DNA of 10,225 nucleotides from an uncultured Clostridia bacterium (GTDB taxonomy: Bacteria > Bacillota > Clostridia > Oscillospirales > Oscillospiraceae), in assembly GCA_937907975.1 (NCBI GenBank), contig CALEQS010000131.1:1-10225 (forward strand). The letters are read 5' to 3'. The position numbers were made by a program, and so were the translations under genes. Positions 4,934-10,225 of this stretch are shown here, one piece after another (position 1 is the first letter of the stretch; the number at the start of each line of letters is the position of its first letter). The notes beneath the pieces are model-generated. The model worked only from the letters and a program-made list of their open reading frames with translations. It searched no databases and was not told the DNA's origin.

Positions 4934-6598
4934 ATGTCAAAGTCTAAGGATTCCTCCGGCGGCCGGACGGCGAAAACGGTCATCATCAGCCTGATCGTCA
5001 CGCTGGTTTTCGGCGCGCTCTATTTCTATCTGGCTCTGCCGCCCCTCAATCCGCAGGCACCGGAGTTCTGGGTGTTTCTGATCCTCTTGCTGGCGGTCTA
5101 TTCCGTCTGCACCCTGATCGTCGCGGGTGTCCGGGCCGGGCGGGAGAATATCGTGGAGCTGCCCCGGGCGCTGGCGCGATCCTGCAAGGTGCCGCTTATC
5201 CTGGGCGGCGTTATTCTGGCGGTCTGCGTAGTAGGTACGCTGACCGGTGCGGCCATTTTCCGCTCCGGTGCCTACTATGATCTGCTGGATGTCCAGACCG
5301 GCGACTTCACCGAGGATGTGGCGGAGATCTCTTACAGCGAGATCCCCATGCTGGATAAGGACTCCAGCATCCAGCTGGGCCGCCGCGCGCTGGGCAGTAT
5401 CAGCGCGGACAGCAATCTGGTCTCCCAGTTTGAGGTCAGCGACAGCGAGTATTCCCAGATCAACTACAAGGGTGAGCCGGTGCGGGTGGCACCGCTGGTC
5501 TACGGTAATATCATCAAGTGGTTCAATAACCGTGCCCAGGGCCTGCCTGGCTATATCGTGGTCAACATGGTGACCCAGGAGGCCGACCTCGTCCAGCTCA
5601 GCGATGGCATCAAGTATTCCACTGGCGAGCACTTTGGCCGCAACCTCTACCGCACGCTCCGCTTCCGCTATCCCACCATGATGTTCGGCGACGTCAACTT
5701 TGAGATTGACGAGGACGGCACGCCGTGGTGGATCTGCTCCCGTCTGGTGAAGCGCATCGGCCTGTTCGGCGGCGCAGACGTGCAGGGCGCAGTGCTGGTC
5801 AATGCCGTCACCGGCGAGTCCAGCTATATGGAGGAAGTGCCCAACTGGGTGGACCGGGTCTATGATGCCGACCTGCTGGTCCAGCAGTACAACTACCATG
5901 GCCGCTATGTCAACGGCTGGATCAACTCCTGGCTGGGTCAGAAGGGCATCACCACCACGACGGAGGGCTACAATTATATTGCCCTGAACGACGATGTGTA
6001 CCTCTATACCGGCGTGACCTCCGCCGGCGGGGACGAGTCCAATGTGGGCTTTATCCTCATTAACCAGCGCACCAAGGAGGCCAAATATTATAATATCACC
6101 GGTGCTACCGAGTACTCCGCCATGTCCTCGGCCCAGGGCGCGGTGCAGCACCTCAACTATACCGCCACCTTCCCGATCCTGCTGAATATCTCCGATCAGC
6201 CCACCTATTTCATGGCGCTGAAGGACTCGGCAGAGCTGGTCAAGATGTACGCCATGGTCAATGTGTCCGACTACCAGATCACAGCTACCGGCACCTCCGT
6301 GGCCCAGTGCCAGCAGAACTATGAACAGCTGCTGAGCCAGAACGGCGTGCAGGTGACGGAGCCCACCGTGGATGATGCGGCGGAGCAGGAAACCATCAGC
6401 GGCACCGTGACGGAGATCCGCTCCGCAGTGGTGGACGGCAATACCATCTTCTACTTTGCGCTGGGCGGCGATGTTTATTACGCTGTGAGCGCTCAGAACT
6501 GCCAGAAGGCGGCCATTATCAATGTAGGGGATGCGGTCACGATCACCTATCTGCCCGGCGATGGGGACATTCTGACGGCCTCTCAGATCAAATCCTAA
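4934..6598 (+). CDS. Membrane-anchored protein of unknown function, 554 aa
   Basis: I do not recognise a named family. A short charged N-terminus precedes three hydrophobic segments at about residues 15-34, 45-65 and 86-108. About 375 mostly hydrophilic residues follow, predicted to lie outside the cytoplasm. That part repeatedly shows short beta-hairpin patterns of the form VVNMVTQEA, VLVNAVTGES and ILINQRTKEA (near 207, 288 and 377), reminiscent of PepSY-like substrate-reading strands; this is only a resemblance. Residues 484-554 form a separate small beta-rich unit, possibly OB-fold-like, beginning EQETISGTVTEIRSA and ending in GDGDILTASQIKS. The start is secure: AAGGAG at 4921-4926, 7-nt spacer. 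It stands alone between two terminators, so it is probably its own transcription unit. A role in envelope or cell-wall upkeep is a guess supported only by the following hydrolase gene. Confidence 0.85.
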   Translation: MSKSKDSSGGRTAKTVIISLIVTLVFGALYFYLALPPLNPQAPEFWVFLILLLAVYSVCTLIVAGVRAGRENIVELPRALARSCKVPLILGGVILAVCVVGTLTGAAIFRSGAYYDLLDVQTGDFTEDVAEISYSEIPMLDKDSSIQLGRRALGSISADSNLVSQFEVSDSEYSQINYKGEPVRVAPLVYGNIIKWFNNRAQGLPGYIVVNMVTQEADLVQLSDGIKYSTGEHFGRNLYRTLRFRYPTMMFGDVNFEIDEDGTPWWICSRLVKRIGLFGGADVQGAVLVNAVTGESSYMEEVPNWVDRVYDADLLVQQYNYHGRYVNGWINSWLGQKGITTTTEGYNYIALNDDVYLYTGVTSAGGDESNVGFILINQRTKEAKYYNITGATEYSAMSSAQGAVQHLNYTATFPILLNISDQPTYFMALKDSAELVKMYAMVNVSDYQITATGTSVAQCQQNYEQLLSQNGVQVTEPTVDDAAEQETISGTVTEIRSAVVDGNTIFYFALGGDVYYAVSAQNCQKAAIINVGDAVTITYLPGDGDILTASQIKS

Positions 6599-6615
6599 AT
6601 CTTATTCCTGATCAT

Positions 6616-6651
6616 GCGGGGAGCGATGAGCAGCGCTCCCCGCGCATTTTT
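6616..6651 (+). terminator. Intrinsic terminator after membrane protein gene
   Basis: A 10-bp GC-rich perfect stem (6616-6625 with 6634-6643) with an 8-nt loop is followed after 3 nt by five T (6647-6651). It begins 18 nt past the stop of the 554-residue gene. Some read-through into the next gene is possible, since I see no good promoter between the terminator and that gene. Confidence 0.8.
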
Positions 6652-6693
6652 CCTGTTTCGGCGGCATAAGCTCGTCAGCAGGGAGGGAATGCC

Positions 6694-7536
6694 ATGGAGG
6701 AAAACTCTTATCTTACGGATCGTTCGTCGGTGCAGTATATCCCCGGTCGGCGGACGCTCAGCAATTTTCTTGCCGCCGCGCTGGCCCCAGTGGGTACGAC
6801 GCTCTATGTCTATGGCGGCGGCTGGAACCGGCAGGATACTGGTGCATCGGCACAGGCAGTCACGATTGGCGTGCCCGCACCATGGCGGGAATTTTTCCTG
6901 CGGCAGGACGAGCGCTATGATTATCGGGATTACCGCAGTGCTCCGGAAGCTGTCTGCAATCCCTTCGGCTGGGCTGGGGCGGACTGCTCCGGCTATCTGG
7001 GCTGGGTGGTCTACAATACGATGCACGACCGCTCCGACGGGGCGGGCTATGTGCGTCCCGCCGTTGAAATGGCCCGGGCGCTGGCGGAACGGTACTGCTA
7101 TGGCGTATGGACGCAGCTCTATGCGCCGGAGGAGCTCCGCCCCGGTGATGTTGTGAGCATTCCGGGCCACGTCTGGATCTGCCTGGGCCGGTGCGGCGAC
7201 GGAAGTATTGTGATCGTGCACTCCACGCCCAGCCCCAGTGTCACCGGCCAGCCCGGCGGCGGCGTTCAGCTCTCCGGTGTGGGGGAGCGGGAGGAGTGCC
7301 AGGCTGCCGAGCTGGCCCGGCGATATATGAGCCGGTATTATTCGGAGTGGAGCCGACGCTATCAGGCAGTGCATAAAAGCCTTGCGGATTACACAAGGGC
7401 AGAGGGGGAATGCGCCGGCCGCTTCCGCTGGTCGCCGGCCGTGCTGTCAGATCCGGACGGATGTGCCGGATGGAGCGTGGAGGCACTTTTATCCAGCCTT
7501 TTTGATATAGCAGATCCGGAAAAGAAAAAAGACTGA
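6694..7536 (+). CDS. NlpC/P60-type cysteine hydrolase
   Basis: A 280-residue protein with an NlpC/P60 (papain-like) domain over about residues 28-200. The usual landmarks are in order: YVYGGGWN (38-45), the nucleophile Cys98 in ADCSGYLGW, LRPGDVVSIPGHVWICLG with the catalytic His159, and a second His at 176 in IVIVHST. Family members cut peptide bonds in peptidoglycan stems, often gamma-D-Glu to diamino acid, or act as related amidases. Unlike most cell-wall members it has no signal peptide, membrane segment or binding repeats. It may therefore act inside the cell, be released by another route, or work on another substrate. A roughly 45-residue insertion separates the YGGG motif from Cys98. 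The start has GGAGGG at 6682-6687 and a 6-nt spacer. The stop codon lies within the terminator stem. Confidence 0.88.
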   Translation: MEENSYLTDRSSVQYIPGRRTLSNFLAAALAPVGTTLYVYGGGWNRQDTGASAQAVTIGVPAPWREFFLRQDERYDYRDYRSAPEAVCNPFGWAGADCSGYLGWVVYNTMHDRSDGAGYVRPAVEMARALAERYCYGVWTQLYAPEELRPGDVVSIPGHVWICLGRCGDGSIVIVHSTPSPSVTGQPGGGVQLSGVGEREECQAAELARRYMSRYYSEWSRRYQAVHKSLADYTRAEGECAGRFRWSPAVLSDPDGCAGWSVEALLSSLFDIADPEKKKD

Positions 7537-7560
7537 AATCAAAAGATTTCAGTCTTTTTT
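7525..7560. terminator. Bidirectional terminator between NlpC gene and tRNA-Pro
   Basis: A perfect 16-bp stem (7525-7540 with 7545-7560) with loop AAAA has six A at its left foot and six T at its right foot. It thus ends the plus-strand NlpC/P60 gene, whose stop (7534-7536) is inside the left arm, and equally the minus-strand tRNA, whose CCA end is 3 nt away at 7563. Confidence 0.92.
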
Positions 7561-7562
7561 CG

Positions 7563-7639
7563 TGGTCCGAGTGTTGAGATTCGAACTCAAGGCCTCTTGA
7601 ACCCCATTCAAGCGCGATACCAAACTTCGCCACACCCGG
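7563..7639 (-). tRNA. tRNA-Pro (anticodon GGG)
   Basis: The minus strand folds into a full 77-nt cloverleaf with encoded CCA. The acceptor stem CCGGGTG pairs with CACTCGG (one G-U pair), followed by discriminator A. The D stem is GCGA/TCGC with loop AGTTTGGTA. The anticodon stem CTTGA/TCAAG encloses ATGGGGT, giving anticodon GGG with U33 and G37 as expected for proline. The variable loop is five nt. The T stem TTGAG/CTCAA encloses TTCGAAT. It reads the CCC proline codon, frequent in such GC-rich genes. It has its own promoter about 40 nt upstream and shares a terminator with the neighbouring gene. Confidence 0.97.
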
Positions 7640-7677
7640 ATCTCTATGAAGTTGTGCGCCTCTCAGCGACAGGTAAT

Positions 7678-7706
7678 ATAATAGCACAGTCTTGGAGAGA
7701 ATGCAA
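7678..7706 (-). promoter_or_regulatory. Promoter of tRNA-Pro
   Basis: On the minus strand TTGCAT (plus 7701-7706) and TATTAT (7678-7683) are exactly 17 nt apart. Transcription should start near 7671, about 30 nt before the mature 5' end at 7639. The -35 box is identical to that of the LysR gene promoter. Confidence 0.75.
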
Positions 7707-7759
7707 GCTTTTTCGCAAACTTTTTTAAAATTATTTTTTCAAGTGCGAAATGGGCTGTT

Positions 7760-8674
7760 TCAGTGTGTCTCTTTCTGAGATTCCAGCGCGGTAAAATAGC
7801 TGCTGATGCGGGCAAGCAGCTCCTTTGCGGCGGCGGATTGAAACTGACCCGGCTTGCACATAATGCCGATCTTGTGAAAGGCGAAGTCGTCGGAGAGGGG
7901 AACCGCGGCAGTGCAGGCGCGGCCCTTGGCATTAGAGCGCCCCAGGTAGAGCGAGCGCGGCACAATCATGACGCCGACACCGTCGGCCACCAGATCGGTG
8001 CAGAGGTCATCCTCTGTGCCCTTATAGACGATCCTGGGGGTAAAGCCGGCTTTCTGGCACAGGCGGATAACGGGGTTTTCGCGCTCAGCGCCCAAATAGC
8101 GAATGATAAACTTTTCGTTGCGCAGTTCCTCGGCGGCAATGCTCCGGCGTGTGATCAGCGGATGTCCCGGGGGCAGCATGACGGCCAGCGGATCCCGGCA
8201 GAGAAGCGTCCACTCCAGCTCCTGCCCATAGATCTGGTGATCGCAGATGGCAAAGTTCAGCGTACAGTCGTCCAGCCCGGCCTTGATCCGCTCATCGGAT
8301 AAAAAGGTGCAGTTTACCTGTACGTTGGAATGATCGAGCAGAAACCGGTGTAGGATGTGGCGGATGTAGATCCCCTCGGTCAGTGCCAGATGGATCACGC
8401 CCCGCTCCAGCCCGGCCCGCTCCTTGACCGCGGCAACGGTATTGTCCAGCCCGTTTAGCATCTGAATGACGTGCTGGAGGAAGAAGCGGCCATCGGTATT
8501 CAGCGTGATCTTGCCGCCTTTTTTGCGATCAAAGAGCAGAACGCCGATCTCGCCCTCCAGCTGGGCAATAGAGCGGCTGAGGGCAGACTGAGTGATGTGC
8601 AGTTCCAAGGCCGCCTTGGTAAAGCTCTCATATTTGGCCACGGTTTTAAAATAGGTCAGCTGGGTGATCTCCAT
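7760..8674 (-). CDS. LysR-family transcriptional regulator
   Basis: A 304-residue protein of standard LysR length. The N-terminal winged helix-turn-helix is clear: MEITQLTYFKTVAKYESFT, then AALELHITQSALSRSIAQLE (residues 21-40), then GVLLFDRKKGGKITLN. From about residue 90 on comes the two-lobed periplasmic-binding-protein-like effector domain, with a typical DPLAVMLPPGHPL segment and a VADGVGVMIVPRS helix. LysR proteins bind DNA as tetramers and answer a small ligand; the ligand here is unknown. Normally a target is transcribed divergently from the regulator gene, but upstream there is only the terminator of a pseudogene, so the target may be distant or lost. The start has a GAGGCG ribosome site at 8681-8686 with a 6-nt spacer. 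It is its own transcription unit. No clear intrinsic terminator is seen after it, only an AT-rich stretch at 7708-7740. Confidence 0.94.
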   Translation of the reverse strand: MEITQLTYFKTVAKYESFTKAALELHITQSALSRSIAQLEGEIGVLLFDRKKGGKITLNTDGRFFLQHVIQMLNGLDNTVAAVKERAGLERGVIHLALTEGIYIRHILHRFLLDHSNVQVNCTFLSDERIKAGLDDCTLNFAICDHQIYGQELEWTLLCRDPLAVMLPPGHPLITRRSIAAEELRNEKFIIRYLGAERENPVIRLCQKAGFTPRIVYKGTEDDLCTDLVADGVGVMIVPRSLYLGRSNAKGRACTAAVPLSDDFAFHKIGIMCKPGQFQSAAAKELLARISSYFTALESQKETH

Positions 8675-8700
8675 TTTTGCCGCCTCACTTTCTTTTCTTT

Positions 8701-8729
8701 ATTATAACCTATTCCTGAAACTCATGCAA
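8701..8729 (-). promoter_or_regulatory. Promoter of LysR-type regulator gene
   Basis: On the minus strand TTGCAT (plus 8724-8729) and a perfect TATAAT (8701-8706) are 17 nt apart. The start of transcription would be near 8694, leaving about 20 nt before the ATG. Confidence 0.78.
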
Positions 8730-8753
8730 TCTGGAAAAAAGGACGTAAATATG

Positions 8754-8784
8754 AAAAGGGCAGCCGCTGATTTGGCGGCTGCCC
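8754..8784 (-). terminator. Intrinsic terminator after sigma-factor remnant
   Basis: A perfect 10-bp stem (8758-8767 with 8775-8784), loop of 7 nt, is followed on the minus strand by TTTTCATATTT. It lies 14 nt past the stop of the remnant, so it probably ended the original downstream gene. Confidence 0.8.
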
Positions 8785-8798
8785 CGTGGTAAGCATCT

Positions 8799-9271
8799 TT
8801 ATTTCAGTGCGGGAACGATCAGTTCCAGTGAGTTTGTGCCCTTATTCGGTGCCTGCCAGGTGCCGGAGAACACATAGACCGGCTGGTAAAAGCTCTTGCT
8901 GTCCAGTTCATAGCGCAGCTCCACGGCGGTGATATTGAGCCGGTCCAGGCCGATGCGTTCCAGATCGTCACCGCTCTCCACGCCCCACCAGAAGGTATAG
9001 GTGCCGTTTTCATAGGAGTAATCGGTCAGCGGCTCTGTGAGCGGGTGCTTGGCCTGGTATTTATGCCATTGAGTTCGGTCGATGGCGCACAGCCATGTGG
9101 ATACCCGGCTGTCCCCTTTGAAGCGATGGGCACTCAGAAGGGCAGGGGTTGATAAAATGTCTCCTGTGTCAGCTCCTCCGCCAGCATCTCGTCCCGGGTC
9201 AGGGCCAGAAGATAGCAGAACACTGCCCGGCTGTGCTCCTGATAGACCGCATCCATGTCCTTGCTCCACAT
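8799..9271 (-). pseudogene. Decayed ECF sigma factor fused to tail of another gene
   Basis: From ATG 9256 (or 9271) the minus strand reads an ECF sigma-70 N-terminus: MDAVYQEHSRAVFCYLLAL and LAEELTQETFYQ, i.e. region 2. This frame breaks after 9149 and meets a stop at 9134-9136. Sigma homology resumes in another frame from about 9143 (ALLSAHRFKGDSRVSTWLCAI to KYQAKHPLTEPL). The 5 nt at 9144-9148 are not a multiple of three, which explains the shift. Region 4, the promoter -35 reader, is absent. Instead, near 9030, the frame continues into about 75 residues (YENGTYTFWWGVESGDD to LELIVPALK) unlike any sigma factor, resembling the C-terminal end of a secreted beta-rich protein. A continuous frame from GTG 9269 exists, but its first 40 residues are out-of-frame sigma sequence. 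The likeliest history is a deletion joining two genes of one operon plus a frameshift. Confidence 0.82.
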
Positions 9272-9295
9272 CTCCTTTCGCTGTGTCTGTAAATT

Positions 9296-9322
9296 GGTAC
9301 AGAAAAGATCAGATCTGTTACA
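9296..9322 (-). promoter_or_regulatory. Possible ECF-type promoter before sigma remnant
   Basis: On the minus strand TGTAAC (plus 9317-9322) is followed after 15 nt by TGTACC (9296-9301). The AAC-type -35 and GTA-type -10 resemble promoters read by ECF sigma factors, which often drive their own gene. An 11-nt inverted repeat, AGATC-A-GATCT (9306-9316), fills most of the spacer. No good sigma-A promoter is seen in the interval. Confidence 0.4.
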
Positions 9323-9330
9323 AAGAAAAT

Positions 9331-9373
9331 AAAAAAGCGGCGCTGGAATTTCTGAATCATTCCAGCGCCGCTT
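9331..9373 (-). terminator. Intrinsic terminator of purA
   Basis: A perfect stem of 13 GC-rich base pairs (9337-9349 with 9359-9371), extended by two A-T pairs, has a 9-nt loop. On the minus strand it runs into TTTTTTATTTTC. It begins 18 nt after the purA stop. Confidence 0.93.
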
Positions 9374-9391
9374 CGGCGTTTTAAATATGGA

Positions 9392-10225
9392 TCAGCGCTC
9401 ACACATCTCATGGCGCTTGGGGCCGGTGGAGACGATCTTGATGGGGCAGCCGATGTGCTGCTCCAGGAACTCCACATAAGCCTTGGCGTTCTCAGGCAGA
9501 TCTGCGTAGTTGGTGATGCCGCGGATGTCGCACTTCCAGCCGGGCAGCTTGGTGAACACGGGCTTCGCACGGCCCAGCTTGGCGGGCACGGGGAAGACGT
9601 CGGTCACTTCGCCGTCGATCTCATAGCCGGTGCAGACCGGGATCTCGTCCAGATAGCCCAGCACATCCAGGCAGGTCAGGGCGACCTGAGTAGCACCCTG
9701 CACCATGCAACCGTACTTGGTGGCCACGGTATCGAACCAGCCCACGCGGCGGGGACGGCCGGTGGTGGCGCCGAACTCGCCCTTGTCGCCGCCCCGGCGG
9801 CGCAGCTCGTCGCCGGCATCGCCCAGAACCTCGCTCACGAAAGGCTCCGTCTTGGAGCCCACGCAGGAGGAGTAAGCCTTGGTGACGCAGATGACATCCT
9901 CAATGGAGGTGGGGGGCACGCAGGCACCCACGGTGCCGAAACCAGCCAGAGTGTGGCTGGAGGTGGTCATGGGGCAGATGCCCAGATCGGGGTCCTTCAT
10001 GCTGCCCAGCTGGCCCTCCAGCAGGACGGTCTTACCTTCTTTGAGTGCCTTGTGGACAAAGCCCACCGCATCGCCCACATAGGGGCGGATCAGCTCGCGG
10101 TACTCGAGCAGCTGCTGATAGAGCGCCTCAGCGTCCACCGGGGGCTTGTGATAGAGGTGCTCGAAGATGATGTTCTTCATCTCGACAGCGGCATCCAGAC
10201 GGGACTTCAGACGCTCCTCGTCGAA
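9392..10225 (-). CDS. purA: Adenylosuccinate synthetase, C-terminal part
   Basis: The gene enters from the right edge; 277 codons and the stop are inside, against about 425 for the full enzyme, so roughly the first third is missing from the window. PurA joins IMP and aspartate using GTP, the first committed step to AMP. Clear landmarks are VLLEGQLGSMKDPDLG with PMTTSSHTLAG, the GTP/IMP-site segment TTGRPRRVGWFDTVA, LTCLDVLGYLDEIPVC and the C-terminal end CPIKIVSTGPKRHEM. In the first motif most PurA proteins have EGAQG; here it is EGQLG, and the usual Asp-His-Gly is Asp-Leu-Gly. The frame is otherwise intact, so this looks like a clade variant rather than decay. Internal ATG codons, such as the one at 10180, are not the start. 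It is followed by its own strong terminator. Confidence 0.95.
   Translation of the reverse strand, partial: FDEERLKSRLDAAVEMKNIIFEHLYHKPPVDAEALYQQLLEYRELIRPYVGDAVGFVHKALKEGKTVLLEGQLGSMKDPDLGICPMTTSSHTLAGFGTVGACVPPTSIEDVICVTKAYSSCVGSKTEPFVSEVLGDAGDELRRRGGDKGEFGATTGRPRRVGWFDTVATKYGCMVQGATQVALTCLDVLGYLDEIPVCTGYEIDGEVTDVFPVPAKLGRAKPVFTKLPGWKCDIRGITNYADLPENAKAYVEFLEQHIGCPIKIVSTGPKRHEMCER

Noticed and set aside
4937..6151. A 404-codon open frame on the minus strand
   Set aside because: Antisense to the 554-residue membrane protein, whose start, membrane segments and terminator are coherent; the antisense product is His/Ala/Gly-rich and without domains.
7561..7660. tRNA as an attachment site for an integrated element
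   Set aside because: No integrase gene and no repeated copy of the tRNA 3' end are seen in the window.
7241..7687. A 148-codon open frame on the minus strand
   Set aside because: It runs through the tRNA gene, the terminator and the antisense of the NlpC gene, so it cannot be a real protein gene.

Overview
The window looks like a chromosomal segment from a GC-rich member of the Firmicutes/Clostridia, most likely Oscillospiraceae (Flavonifractor/Oscillibacter-like). That is an inference from GC-biased codons alongside AT-rich sigma-A promoters, strong AGGAGG-type ribosome sites, and the style of the proteins. These include a Clostridia-type dihydrofolate reductase, an NlpC/P60 protein and the remains of an ECF sigma gene. 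No phage, transposon or CRISPR array is visible.

Layout, left to right. At 1-79 there are three perfect hairpins back to back. At 92-1522, minus strand, a two-gene operon encodes a low-specificity L-threonine aldolase and a glyoxalase I-like VOC metalloprotein. Its promoter lies back to back with the one driving the plus-strand folate operon at 1659-4827. The operon order is folE (GTP cyclohydrolase I), a small HD-domain protein, folP (dihydropteroate synthase), a folB-folK fusion and folA (dihydrofolate reductase). The genes overlap or lie a few bases apart, and a strong terminator starts inside the end of folA. Together they cover GTP to tetrahydrofolate except two steps: removal of phosphates from dihydroneopterin triphosphate, and addition of glutamate (FolC). 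The unexplained HD protein sits where the first of these would be expected, so it is the best local candidate for that step.

Next come two plus-strand genes, each followed by its own terminator: a 554-residue protein with three membrane segments and a large extracytoplasmic region, which I cannot assign to a named family, and a 280-residue NlpC/P60-type cysteine hydrolase without a signal peptide. The terminator of the second also serves a converging tRNA-Pro(GGG) gene, which has a clear promoter. A LysR-type regulator follows on the minus strand with its own promoter.

The right part holds a decayed locus (8799-9271, minus). The N-terminal half of an ECF sigma factor is frameshifted and then joined in frame to the C-terminal end of an unrelated-looking protein, as if a deletion removed sigma region 4 and the start of a downstream gene. 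An ECF-like promoter still lies upstream. The window ends inside purA (adenylosuccinate synthetase), of which only the C-terminal two thirds or so is present.

The most rewarding points are the HD protein in the folate operon, the sigma-factor remnant with its surviving promoter, the triple hairpin at the left edge, and the unassigned membrane protein.
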